This document shows, piece after piece, positions 8,884 through 15,218 of a stretch of DNA of 64,000 nt. The stretch comes from Anaerotignum faecicola. GTDB lineage: Bacteria > Bacillota > Clostridia > Lachnospirales > Anaerotignaceae. The number at the start of each line of letters is the position of its first letter. The stretch's first letter is position 1. Position numbers and translations under genes: made by a program. Below the pieces are notes generated by a model. It was not told where the DNA came from. It made no database searches and saw only the letters and a program-made list of their open reading frames with translations. Location: positions 992,001 through 1,056,000 of the forward strand of contig NZ_BHVZ01000001.1 of assembly GCF_003865035.1 (NCBI RefSeq), in the 5' to 3' direction.

Positions 8884-9540
8884 ATGAAAAAGAAATTTAT
8901 CACCCTTTTGCTCTGTGCTGCTGTCGGCATTGGCGCGCTTTCCGGCTGCGGAGGCAATACCCCTGCAAAGGAACTGCCGGAGGATTCCGTTGCCGCCGAT
9001 ATTACAGTAGATAAGGAGAGCCTGCCTCCGCTGAGCGAGGATTTACAGGAAATTTACGAAGGTGCTTATAAAATTTATTACCAGATCAGCTTTGGCACAT
9101 TTGATTATGATGAAAATGCCACATACGAGAAGGATGAATTGACATACTACAAAATCACTGATCCCCGTTTCCCGACCTATGAGGATTTCCGTACCTATCT
9201 GTTACAGTATTTCACGGAATTTTTCGTAGACAACAGCATCCTCAGCAAGGATAACCTGATGTTCACCAAGGGCGAGGACGGCGGTCTATATTACCTGGGC
9301 GGCGGCAGAGGCTCGAATATCTTCTATGCAGGGCACACCTTTGAAATAGATAAGGAAAGCGAGGACGAAATCGGCTTCGAGGCAACCGCATATTACACCA
9401 ACAGCAACGAGGCATACAAGGGTGATTATTTCTACACCACCCCGGACAATCCCGAAGATTACACCACACAGAAATTTCTGTTTGTACTCTGGAAGGAAGA
9501 TGCAGGCTGGAGATTTAATACCTTCCATCTGTTCTTCTGA
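8884..9540 (+). CDS. Lipoprotein, possible IseA/YoeB-like fold
   Basis: 218 residues. A lipoprotein signal (MKKKFITLLLCAAVGIGALSG then Cys 22, lipobox LSGC) predicts attachment to the outer face of the membrane. The mature part is acidic and aromatic; FPTYEDFRTYLLQYFTEFF, then LMFTKGEDGGLYYLGGGRG, resembles the fold of IseA-type inhibitors of DL-endopeptidases, but this is a weak recollection and the protein could simply be a family of uncharacterised clostridial lipoproteins. GAAAGGAG precedes the ATG. Single gene with its own terminator. Confidence 0.75.
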   Translation: MKKKFITLLLCAAVGIGALSGCGGNTPAKELPEDSVAADITVDKESLPPLSEDLQEIYEGAYKIYYQISFGTFDYDENATYEKDELTYYKITDPRFPTYEDFRTYLLQYFTEFFVDNSILSKDNLMFTKGEDGGLYYLGGGRGSNIFYAGHTFEIDKESEDEIGFEATAYYTNSNEAYKGDYFYTTPDNPEDYTTQKFLFVLWKEDAGWRFNTFHLFF

Positions 9541-9565
9541 TTTTGATATAGCCCCCTTTATGAGA

Positions 9566-9596
9566 AAATGACTTGAGCGAAATGCTCAAGTCATTT
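9566..9596 (+). terminator. Terminator of the lipoprotein gene
   Basis: AAATGACTTGAGC / GCTCAAGTCATTT with a GAAAT loop, followed by TTGTTTT. Confidence 0.85.
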
Positions 9597-9664
9597 TTGT
9601 TTTGGGGAAACGGCGATTGGGCACAGGGGAATCACCTCTCGTGTGCAAGAAAAAGCAGCGGCGC

Positions 9665-9875
9665 AAGCGCCGATTGGGCGCAGTCGCGCCAAAAATTCTT
9701 CTTAGACAATATCAGTCATTCGCCAGTTTGGAACTTTCTCGGCGAAACAGAGGATTTCTTCCTTACTTTTTATGCTAAAAAGTAACAAAAACTTGGAACC
9801 CGTTTCGCTATGGGTTCCAAACCTCCGCACCCGAGGAAAGGGCAACAAGGTTTCCCTTTCCAAACCCTTCCCCGC
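9665..9875 (-). repeat. Dispersed structured element, family 1, copy 1
   Basis: The reverse complement of this segment is nearly identical to 60251-60457 and shares its second half with 10541-10737. Read on the minus strand it contains a GGAAAGGG/CCCTTTCC hairpin, a TTGGAACCC/GGGTTCCAA hairpin (plus-strand positions 9793-9820), a T-run, an invariant TTACTTTTTA/TAAAAAGTAA hairpin and a conserved CTCTGTTTCGCCGA block. It begins just downstream of the leftward XRE gene. The rest of the gap 9597-9664 shows short GCGC-rich hairpins only. Confidence 0.8.
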
Positions 9876-9928
9876 AGACCCGAAAGGGTATGGAGAAAAG
9901 CGGCGCAGGTGCGCCTGCAACCTTTCCT

Positions 9929-10225
9929 CTAAAGTTGAAGTGCTTTTATCAAATCCAATATACGATTCTGATTTTTTTCGCTTAATTTCTGAAATTCGTG
10001 TAAAAAACATTCTTCTTTTTTCGATGGATTTTTTCCAACCAATTCATCTAAAGAAATATCCAAAATAATTGCTATTTTTATCAAATCATCAATCGAAGGC
10101 TCATTTCGACCGCTTTCATAGTTCGCAATCGTCATATGTCCGTAATTTAATTTCCTTGCCAATGTAGCCTGTGAATATTTTTTTCTTTTTCGGAATTGCT
10201 TCAAATTTGCCGCAAACTCGGACAT
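9929..10225 (-). CDS. XRE-family transcriptional regulator
   Basis: 98 residues: a Cro/C1-type helix-turn-helix in the N-terminal 65 (LKQFRKRKKYSQATLARKLN, YGHMTIANYESGRNEPSIDD) and a short C-terminal helical tail (FLHEFQKLSEKNQNRILDLI) likely for dimerisation. ATG 10225 is preferred because GAGGTG lies 5 bases upstream; an upstream TTG would give five more residues. Divergent from a second XRE gene, like a phage-type switch, but no phage genes are present. Directly followed by a family 1 repeat. Confidence 0.9.
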   Translation of the reverse strand: MSEFAANLKQFRKRKKYSQATLARKLNYGHMTIANYESGRNEPSIDDLIKIAIILDISLDELVGKNPSKKEECFLHEFQKLSEKNQNRILDLIKALQL

Positions 10226-10259
10226 ATCATCACCTCTCAAAATCCATTTAATAATATTT

Positions 10260-10302
10260 TAGAACAAATTATTCAAAATATCAATAGAACAAATCGTTCA
10301 AT
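10260..10302. promoter_or_regulatory. Tandem operator-like repeats between divergent XRE genes
   Basis: AGAACAAAT(T/C)-N-TTCAA occurs at 10261 and again at 10286, 25 bases apart. The second copy contains the palindrome GAAC-N5-GTTC. Both lie in the 100-base intergenic region, so one or both regulators probably bind here. Confidence 0.55.
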
Positions 10303-10325
10303 CTATAGTAAAAACGGTGATGAAA

Positions 10326-10535
10326 ATGATTTATAAAAGAATCCGTGATTTACGAGAAGATAACGATATGACACAGGCGCAGGTTGGCGAGAAAATCAAT
10401 GTTCCGCAGAGAACCTATGCCTATTATGAAACAGGCGAGCGTATGATTCCGCCCCATGTATTATGGGCGTTGGCGGATTTATATGACGTTTCTATTGATT
10501 ATCTGTTGGGACGAACAGATGATAAAAAACGATGA
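10326..10535 (+). CDS. XRE-family transcriptional regulator (short)
   Basis: 69 residues forming one Cro/C1 helix-turn-helix (IRDLREDNDMTQAQVGEKIN, VPQRTYAYYETGERMIPPHV) ending in the usual DVSIDYLLGRTDDKK. Start chosen at ATG 10326, with GGTGA 5 bases upstream; in-frame starts at 10317 (GTG) and 10320 (ATG) are possible. Divergent from the regulator at 9929-10225 and, like it, followed directly by a family 1 repeat in the same relative orientation. Confidence 0.88.
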   Translation: MIYKRIRDLREDNDMTQAQVGEKINVPQRTYAYYETGERMIPPHVLWALADLYDVSIDYLLGRTDDKKR

Positions 10536-10540
10536 AGTTT

Positions 10541-10737
10541 TGCCGAAAAGGCACTTTATACTGCCCGAAGGGGCTTGTGGGGAGGGGATATCCAAGGGGA
10601 ACCTTGTTCCTCTTGGACCTCCTGTGGGGGTCCGGGACCCATTGAGGAGGGGTCCCGGGTTTTTGTTACTTTTTAGCATAAAAAGTAAGGAAGGAATCCT
10701 CTGTTTCGCCGAAAAGGTTCTAAACGGGCGAATTTCT
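10541..10737 (+). repeat. Dispersed structured element, family 1, copy 2
   Basis: Starts with the block GGCACTTTATACTGCCCGAA shared with copy 3, then three hairpins whose sequences differ from copies 1 and 3 but whose pairing is kept: CCAAGGGGAA/TTCCTCTTGG (10592-10616), GGACCTCC/GGGGGTCC (10615-10633) and CCGGGACCC/GGGTCCCGG (10632-10658). Then GTTTTTGTTAC, the invariant A/T hairpin and the CTCTGTTTCGCCGA block. Together with copy 1 it brackets the XRE pair as an inverted repeat. Confidence 0.8.
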
Positions 10738-10777
10738 TATCTTCACCAAGCCATATTTTTTGCGCAAATGCGCTTTC

Positions 10778-11578
10778 TTACATCCTTTTATCCTTTTCCA
10801 GAACGGCATCGAAGGCCTTTGTCAGTGTTGCCTCAAAGCCATTTGCCTGCAATGCGGCTACACCCTCGATGGTTGTGCCGCCGGGGGAGCAGACCTGATC
10901 CACCAGAGACATGGGATGCTCGCCGCTTTCGAGTACCATTTTCGCGCTGCCCTCTACGGTTGCCGCCGCGATTTCCAATGCCTGCTTTTTGGACATGCCT
11001 GCCTTGACTGCGGCGCGCGCCAATGCGTCCATATAAAGATAGGCGAACGCAGGGGCAGAGCCTGCCAGAACGGTGAAAATGCCGAATTGGCTTTCCTCCA
11101 CCTCGATAACCGCGCCAATAGTTGCAAACATTTCCTTAACAACGGCTTTTTGTTCCGCCGTTACCAGTGCGTTGGCACAAAGACCACTGGTTGCTGCGCC
11201 GATTTTTGCATTGATATTCGGCATAATACGGACAACCGGTGTCCCTTCGGGCAATAGCTCCGCCAGATATGCCAGCTCCTTTCCTGCCGCAATGGAAACC
11301 ACCAAGGGCTTCTTTGCCGCAATTTCCTCCTTTAACGCAGGCAGAACAGCCGCCAGAATATGCGGCTTCACCGCAAGCACCAGTACATCGCTCGCCGCTA
11401 CAACCTCCGCCGCCGTTGTCACCGCAGTTGCGCCGCAGGTTTCTGCCAGCCTCTGGGCAGAGGTGCCGGATTTACTTGTGATGAAAATATCCTTACCGTC
11501 ATAGCTTTTTGTACCAATGGTCATGCCCCTGATGATGGCGCTTGCCATATTGCCTGCGCCGATAAACCCGAATCGCAT
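10778..11578 (-). CDS. proC: Pyrroline-5-carboxylate reductase
   Basis: Last step of proline synthesis: reduces 1-pyrroline-5-carboxylate to proline with NAD(P)H. The 266 residues match the family length. N-terminal Rossmann motif GFIGAGNMASAIIRGM, the VLAVKP loop near 70, VVRIMPNINAKIGAATSGL, and the C-terminal helical dimer domain with LAGSAPAFAYLYMDALARAA, then VCSPGGTTIEG, the proC signature. ATG 11578 with AGGAGGAG upstream; the longer frame reaching 11698 is leader sequence. Single gene, leftward. Confidence 0.96.
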   Translation of the reverse strand: MRFGFIGAGNMASAIIRGMTIGTKSYDGKDIFITSKSGTSAQRLAETCGATAVTTAAEVVAASDVLVLAVKPHILAAVLPALKEEIAAKKPLVVSIAAGKELAYLAELLPEGTPVVRIMPNINAKIGAATSGLCANALVTAEQKAVVKEMFATIGAVIEVEESQFGIFTVLAGSAPAFAYLYMDALARAAVKAGMSKKQALEIAAATVEGSAKMVLESGEHPMSLVDQVCSPGGTTIEGVAALQANGFEATLTKAFDAVLEKDKRM

Positions 11579-11622
11579 GGAATCTCCTCCTTCGCTTCTT
11601 CCTTTATAAAAAATATAAAAAG

Positions 11623-11647
11623 AAAAGGTCGGGAACACCGACCTTTT
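11623..11647 (-). terminator. Hairpin with T-run in the proC leader
   Basis: AAAAGGTCGG / CCGACCTTTT with a 5-base loop, followed on the minus strand by CTTTTTATATTTTTT, 45 bases upstream of proC. A TTGACA at 11698-11693 lies further upstream but with only a weak -10. It may be an attenuator of proC or a plain terminator. Confidence 0.5.
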
Positions 11648-11767
11648 GTCTTTGTGACTTCCTAATGTAACGGTACTATAAACTACCCTTTCTGTCAATC
11701 ACGGAAAATATATATTATTCGTTTGAAATCTTAATTTCTGAAGGAAATTGAAATTTCGTATCTGGTT

Positions 11768-11815
11768 CCAAGGGAATGATTCCCTTGGCAGGGGAATTGG
11801 GGACAGCGTCCCCAA
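11768..11815 (-). terminator. Two tandem hairpins after the 2-hydroxyacid dehydrogenase gene
   Basis: CCAAGGGAAT/ATTCCCTTGG (11768-11788) and TTGGGGAC/GTCCCCAA (11797-11815) lie just beyond the stop at 11826. No long T-run follows, so these may be processing or repeat-derived structures rather than a classical terminator. Confidence 0.5.
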
Positions 11816-11825
11816 GGTTTTAAGC

Positions 11826-12779
11826 TTAGCAGATTACATTCTGGGGCTTGCCATCCTCCCATTTCAGGATGTTTTCGCTCACAATCTGTGCTCTGGTAAA
11901 CAGCGCTTCATGAGACGCGAATGCAACGTGAGGGGTTACCACAGTGTGCTTGCTGTGCAGCAGAGGATGCTCCGCAGGAACGGGAGGTTCCATTTCAAAT
12001 ACATCAATGCCTGCGCCTGCAATCCTTTCTTCATTCAAAGCCTTTGCCAGTGCTTCGCTGTCCACAACAGGGCCGCGCGCAGTATTCAGCAGGATTGCGT
12101 TTTTCTTCATCAGCGCGATTTCCTTTTCACCAATCAGACCCTTTGTTTTATCATTCAAAGGCACATGCAGGGAAACGATATCGCTCACCTTCAGCACCTC
12201 CTCCAGAGACAGATATTCGATGCCTGCACCCTGCATCTCAGGCTTTACGGTTCTGCTGTACGCAACAACCTTGCAGCCGAAAGCCTGTGCAATTTTTGCA
12301 ACCTTGCTGCCGATGGCACCTGTGCCGACAACACCGAAGGTTTTACCGAACAGCTCGCCGCCAACCAGACCTGCCTTTGTGCCTTCCTTACGGCAAACCG
12401 CATCACACGCAGGGATATTTCTCAAAACGGAGATTGCCAGACCGAATGCCAATTCTGCAACGGCATTTGTGGAATAGCCTGCCGCATTGCAGACGCAGAT
12501 GCCTTTTTCCTTGCAGAAATCCACGTCAATATGGTCTACACCTGTGAATGCAACGGAAAGCAGCTTCAGATTCTTGCATTTTTCGATAACATTTTTACGG
12601 AAGGGCTGATTTGCGATGATAATGATATCGGCATCCTTGCCGCGTTCTGCCAGCTTATCCTGATCCTCCTCCTTTGTGTCATACGCCACAATTTCATGAC
12701 CTCTTGCCTTCACTGCCGCGGTTGCTTCTGCCAGCTTTTCGGGTGTGATACCCAAGGGTTCGATAATAACGATTTTCAT
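11826..12779 (-). CDS. D-isomer-specific 2-hydroxyacid dehydrogenase
   Basis: NAD(P)-dependent interconversion of a 2-oxoacid and a D-2-hydroxyacid; members include phosphoglycerate dehydrogenase, hydroxypyruvate reductase and D-lactate dehydrogenase. 317 residues, normal length. Substrate domain at both ends, NAD domain with GVVGTGAIGSKVAKIAQAFG near 146. Catalytic residues are present: Arg in NTARGPVVD, Glu in DVFEMEPP, His in TPHVAFAS. No C-terminal ACT domain, so it is not a classical long SerA. ATG 12779 follows AAGGAGG. Single gene; exact substrate cannot be assigned. Confidence 0.9.
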   Translation of the reverse strand: MKIVIIEPLGITPEKLAEATAAVKARGHEIVAYDTKEEDQDKLAERGKDADIIIIANQPFRKNVIEKCKNLKLLSVAFTGVDHIDVDFCKEKGICVCNAAGYSTNAVAELAFGLAISVLRNIPACDAVCRKEGTKAGLVGGELFGKTFGVVGTGAIGSKVAKIAQAFGCKVVAYSRTVKPEMQGAGIEYLSLEEVLKVSDIVSLHVPLNDKTKGLIGEKEIALMKKNAILLNTARGPVVDSEALAKALNEERIAGAGIDVFEMEPPVPAEHPLLHSKHTVVTPHVAFASHEALFTRAQIVSENILKWEDGKPQNVIC

Positions 12780-12881
12780 TGGAACAAGCCTCCTTATTGG
12801 GTGTGTTTTTTTATAGTAACTGCAATAAATTTCACTGTATAATGGTATGATAACGCAGTTTTTTCAAAAAAACAATAGCAC

Positions 12882-12910
12882 TTGTGGAAAAAACATAAAA
12901 AGTTTATACT
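12882..12910 (+). promoter_or_regulatory. Promoter of the ArsC/Spx-like gene
   Basis: TTGTGG (12882-12887), 17 bases, TATACT (12905-12910), 33 bases before the start codon. Confidence 0.65.
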
Positions 12911-12942
12911 ATAGGAAAAATTCATGGAAAGGAAGCGAAAAA

Positions 12943-13296
12943 ATGCGTATTTTGTTTTTAGAATACCCCAAATGCAGCACCTGCAAAAAGGCGAAGGCAT
13001 GGCTTACGGAAAACGGCGTTGCCTTTGATGACAGACACATCGTAGAGGACAACCCTACAGCCGAGGAATTAAAGGCATGGTGGGAGAAAAGCGGACTGCC
13101 GCTCAAAAAATTTTTCAATACAAGCGGTCTGGTTTATAAGGAGCAGAACCTCAAGGAAAGGCTGCCCGATATGAGTGAGGAGGAACAGCTTGCCCTGCTG
13201 GCAACAAACGGGATGCTGGTAAAACGCCCACTGGTGATTGGGGAGGATTTTGTACTGATTGGATTCAAAGAGGCGGAATGGGAACGGCTGAAATAA
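12943..13296 (+). CDS. ArsC/Spx-family thioredoxin-fold protein
   Basis: 117 residues, the length of the ArsC/Spx/MgsR/YffB group. N-terminal YPKCSTCKKAKAWL has the CxxC redox motif; then the family pattern ENPTAEELKAWWEKSG-like helix, LKKFFNTSG and RPLVIGEDFVLIGF. The group contains both glutaredoxin-dependent arsenate reductases and RNA-polymerase-binding Spx regulators; I cannot decide between them, and no ars genes are nearby. The real start is ATG 12943 (AAAGGAAG upstream). Confidence 0.9.
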   Translation: MRILFLEYPKCSTCKKAKAWLTENGVAFDDRHIVEDNPTAEELKAWWEKSGLPLKKFFNTSGLVYKEQNLKERLPDMSEEEQLALLATNGMLVKRPLVIGEDFVLIGFKEAEWERLK

Positions 13297-13304
13297 GTTT
13301 CCGC

Positions 13305-13333
13305 TTGACATGGATTTTCTAAAATCGTATACT
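13305..13333 (+). promoter_or_regulatory. Promoter of the antitoxin RNA
   Basis: TTGACA (13305-13310), 17 bases, TATACT (13328-13333), directed towards the 3' end of the toxin frame on the opposite strand. Confidence 0.75.
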
Positions 13334-13339
13334 AATAAA

Positions 13340-13430
13340 TAAGAAAAGGATTGTCGCTCGTGAGAAGGCGGTCAGTCCTAAGTTAGGTGTTTGACCGTCT
13401 AACTTTTGTTAGGCGGTCGTTTTATTTATC
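13340..13430 (+). ncRNA. Candidate antisense antitoxin RNA of a type I toxin-antitoxin locus
   Basis: A rightward transcript from the promoter at 13305-13333 would begin near 13340 and contain GGATTGTCGCTC and GCGGTCAGTC. It would end at the hairpin 13393-13418, which also terminates the convergent toxin mRNA, or run on into the toxin frame. Overlap with the toxin 3' end gives the base pairing expected of fst/RatA-type antitoxins. End points are estimates. Confidence 0.6.
13393..13418. terminator. Bidirectional terminator shared by toxin and antitoxin RNAs
   Basis: GACCGTCTAAC / GTTAGGCGGTC with a TTTT loop and one G-U pair; T-rich sequence (GTTTTATTT) follows on the plus side. Confidence 0.7.
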
Positions 13431-13509
13431 GCCCTGTTTTACACAGGGCGATAATCGCTACGATAAGTATTCCAAACTGGATCAAATCCGAGTATGTAAC
13501 ATAATTCAT
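13426..13509 (-). CDS. Putative holin-like toxin of a type I toxin-antitoxin system
   Basis: 27 residues starting MNYVTYSDLIQFGILIVAII and ending ALCKTGR. One hydrophobic helix with a short charged tail, the form of the holin-like toxin family (Hol_Tox) of Firmicutes; these peptides insert in the membrane and are kept silent by antisense RNA. ATG 13509 has an unusually strong ribosome site, AAAGGGGGTGAT, fully complementary to the 16S 3' end. Its promoter lies inside the 3' end of the neighbouring gene. Too short for ordinary gene finders; supported by sequence pattern, ribosome site, promoter and the convergent RNA. Confidence 0.82.
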   Translation of the reverse strand: MNYVTYSDLIQFGILIVAIIALCKTGR

Positions 13510-13567
13510 AGCATCACCCCCTTTGCAGAGAGTGACTGAACCGCCAGAGCAACAATCCTCTGTCCCT

Positions 13568-13596
13568 ATTCTACATAAAATTTCCTATTTCGGCAA
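13568..13596 (-). promoter_or_regulatory. Promoter of the toxin mRNA
   Basis: Minus-strand TTGCCG (13596-13591), 17 bases, TAGAAT (13573-13568), about 58 bases upstream of the toxin ATG. The transcript begins with GGATTGTTGCTC and GCGGTTCAGTC, almost the same as the start of the antitoxin RNA. Confidence 0.6.
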
Positions 13597-13602
13597 GGGG
13601 CA

Positions 13603-14310
13603 TCAATCCTCCGCCGCTGTAATCTGCACAAGCTGACCGCCCTTAGGGTCGGCGGCAATCTGCCAGATCTGTCCATCCTTTTTCGCTTGAAAAACGTAGT
13701 ATTTCTTCTCGTTATTTTCATCCAAATCAAGCCAACGGCCATACATCCATGTATTATATTCCACATCCGTAAAACCTTCCGCCGCAATCTTCTTTTCCAC
13801 GGCGGGCAGGGTTGTCAGCCCCATCAGCTTTACGCCGACAAAGGTGCCGACCAGAACCATGACCGTCATCAGGATAAACATGCAGGCAAGCAGGCAATTT
13901 TCATCGCAATCCGCTTTCCGTTTTTTGAGAATCCAAAAAATCGGAATGTAAGCACACAAAAGCTGTACCGCCGCCAGTCGAAATTCCTCCAAAAAGATTG
14001 CTCCACCAATTACCAGAACAATGAAAATACCAATAAGAGCCATCTCGAATTTCTTCCGTTTTTCCGATGACGTTGCCCATGTTTCCCCTGTTGTACTTCG
14101 CACAAAAAGCCCGATGGCCACGCCGATAAAGCTACAGCCATAGGCAGCCGCGCCTGTCCGCACCACATCCCCGTAAAGCTTATCCTGCACGAGCCAAAGC
14201 ACCGCGCACATCGCAATGACGCAGACAATGGCAACACTCATCAGCCGAGATTGCTTCTGCTCCTGTTTCGCTACGGTTTCTTCCCATTGTGTCAGTTTTC
14301 GTAAACCCAT
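13603..14310 (-). CDS. Membrane protein of unknown function
   Basis: 235 residues with five to six hydrophobic segments (SVAIVCVIAMCAVLWLV; CSFIGVAIGLFV; ALIGIFIVLVIGGAIF; LLCAYIPIFWIL; LLACMFILMTVMVLVGTFVG) and a C-terminal soluble part of about 65 residues (YNTWMYGRWLDLDENNEKKY, then VFQAKKDGQIWQIAAD). I do not recognise the family. ATG 14310 with CGGAGGGAG upstream. Its last codons carry the toxin promoter. Leftward, same direction as the UDG gene 45 bases upstream, probably co-transcribed. Confidence 0.75.
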   Translation of the reverse strand: MGLRKLTQWEETVAKQEQKQSRLMSVAIVCVIAMCAVLWLVQDKLYGDVVRTGAAAYGCSFIGVAIGLFVRSTTGETWATSSEKRKKFEMALIGIFIVLVIGGAIFLEEFRLAAVQLLCAYIPIFWILKKRKADCDENCLLACMFILMTVMVLVGTFVGVKLMGLTTLPAVEKKIAAEGFTDVEYNTWMYGRWLDLDENNEKKYYVFQAKKDGQIWQIAADPKGGQLVQITAAED

Positions 14311-14355
14311 ACGCTCTCCCTCCGTTTCGCCTCGTTCTCATTCTTCCGCAAAATA

Positions 14356-14946
14356 CTACAGTAAGCCCTCCTTCTGCAAAAATGCCTTCAGCTCCAGTAA
14401 ATCCGCATCATACACCGCCTGCAACGCGCGGTTATAAATGACCGCCGCAGGGTGATAAAGAGCAAACAGGATACGTCCGTCCGCCAGCGCGACAGGTCTG
14501 CCATGATAGTCCCCGATGACGGCTTTTTTCTCCCCTGTGACCGCCTTGAGGGGGACATTTCCCAGTGTAACAAGCACCTTCGGCGCAATCGTTTGGATTT
14601 CCGCCTGCAAAAAGGGCAGGAAAAACACAATCTCCTCCGCAGAGGGGGGACGATTCACCGCCTTGCCCGTTTTGGGGCTTTCCTTTGTTGGGCGCAGCTT
14701 GACTACGTTGGAAATATAAATCTCCTCTCGTTTCAGACCGACCACCTCCAGAAAGGCGGAAAGGTTCTTCCCTGCCTTGCCGACGAAGGGGCGGCCCTGC
14801 TTTTCCTCATCACCGCCGGGGGCTTCGCCAATCATCATCAGCAGAGGGGCTTCGGCACCCTCACCAAAGACGATGGTCTTTTCCCGATAGGGCGAGGTCT
14901 GCACAGCTGTCAGCAGGTTTTCCTGCAATTTTGTGATATGGTTCAT
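14356..14946 (-). CDS. Uracil-DNA glycosylase, family 4-like, lacking Fe-S cysteines
   Basis: Base-excision repair enzyme removing uracil from DNA. 196 residues. Motif A is MIGEAPGGDEEKQGRPFVGKAG, containing the water-activating loop of family 4/5 enzymes, and motif B is ALYHPAAVIYNR. Typical family 4 UDGs hold a [4Fe-4S] cluster through four cysteines, two near the N-terminus. This protein has no cysteine at all; the N-terminal region reads LLTAVQTSPYREKTIVFGEG where CxxC would be. So either it is a cluster-free branch or its activity has changed. ATG 14946 follows AAAGGAG; an upstream in-frame GTG overlaps that site. Confidence 0.85.
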   Translation of the reverse strand: MNHITKLQENLLTAVQTSPYREKTIVFGEGAEAPLLMMIGEAPGGDEEKQGRPFVGKAGKNLSAFLEVVGLKREEIYISNVVKLRPTKESPKTGKAVNRPPSAEEIVFFLPFLQAEIQTIAPKVLVTLGNVPLKAVTGEKKAVIGDYHGRPVALADGRILFALYHPAAVIYNRALQAVYDADLLELKAFLQKEGLL

Positions 14947-14960
14947 AAAATTTCTCCTTT

Positions 14961-15212
14961 TTTCCACAGTTCAGATGGGTTATCCACAGGATGTAGGGGT
15001 TATCCACAATATTTTTGGGGATAACTGATTCTGTAAACCCAAGATATAGTGTCTGTTTTTTCTTTTTCACGCAAAACTAACCGAAAATTCCTTGATTTTA
15101 CGGCAAATCATAATATTCATCTTGTATTGCATAATTTTTCTGGGGATAAATACCCCCTTATCCACAGCTTTTTTGGGGATAACTCCACAGGTTATCCATA
15201 GCTTGTCCACAG
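14961..15212. other. DnaA-box cluster 1 (candidate origin-like or DnaA-titrating region)
   Basis: The 272-base gene-free stretch between the UDG and rhomboid genes holds perfect TTATCCACA at 14980-14988, 15000-15008 and 15158-15166; TTATCCCCA on the minus strand at 15016-15024, 15141-15149 and 15174-15182; and variants TTATCCATA (15192-15200), TTGTCCACA (15204-15212) and TTTTCCACA (14961-14969). An AT-rich stretch lies between about 15050 and 15140. More boxes continue at 15985-15993 and 16377-16397. Confidence 0.65.
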
Positions 15213-15218
15213 CTTTGC

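Noticed and set aside
9286..9528. 80-residue leftward frame inside the lipoprotein gene
   Set aside because: Antisense to a well-supported lipoprotein with signal peptide; no ribosome site.
9702..10010. Translations such as LLLFSIKSKEEILCFAEKVPN recurring at the family 1 repeats
   Set aside because: The same peptide recurs only because the repeat DNA recurs; frames cross hairpins and stop codons inconsistently between copies, so they are not conserved proteins.
9929..10535. Divergent XRE genes as a prophage cI/cro switch
   Set aside because: No integrase, structural or lysis genes anywhere near; only the regulators and repeats are present.
14961..15212. Declaring this cluster to be oriC
   Set aside because: dnaA, dnaN, rpmH and gidAB are absent from the window and a second cluster lies 39 kb away; without skew data the origin call is not supportable.
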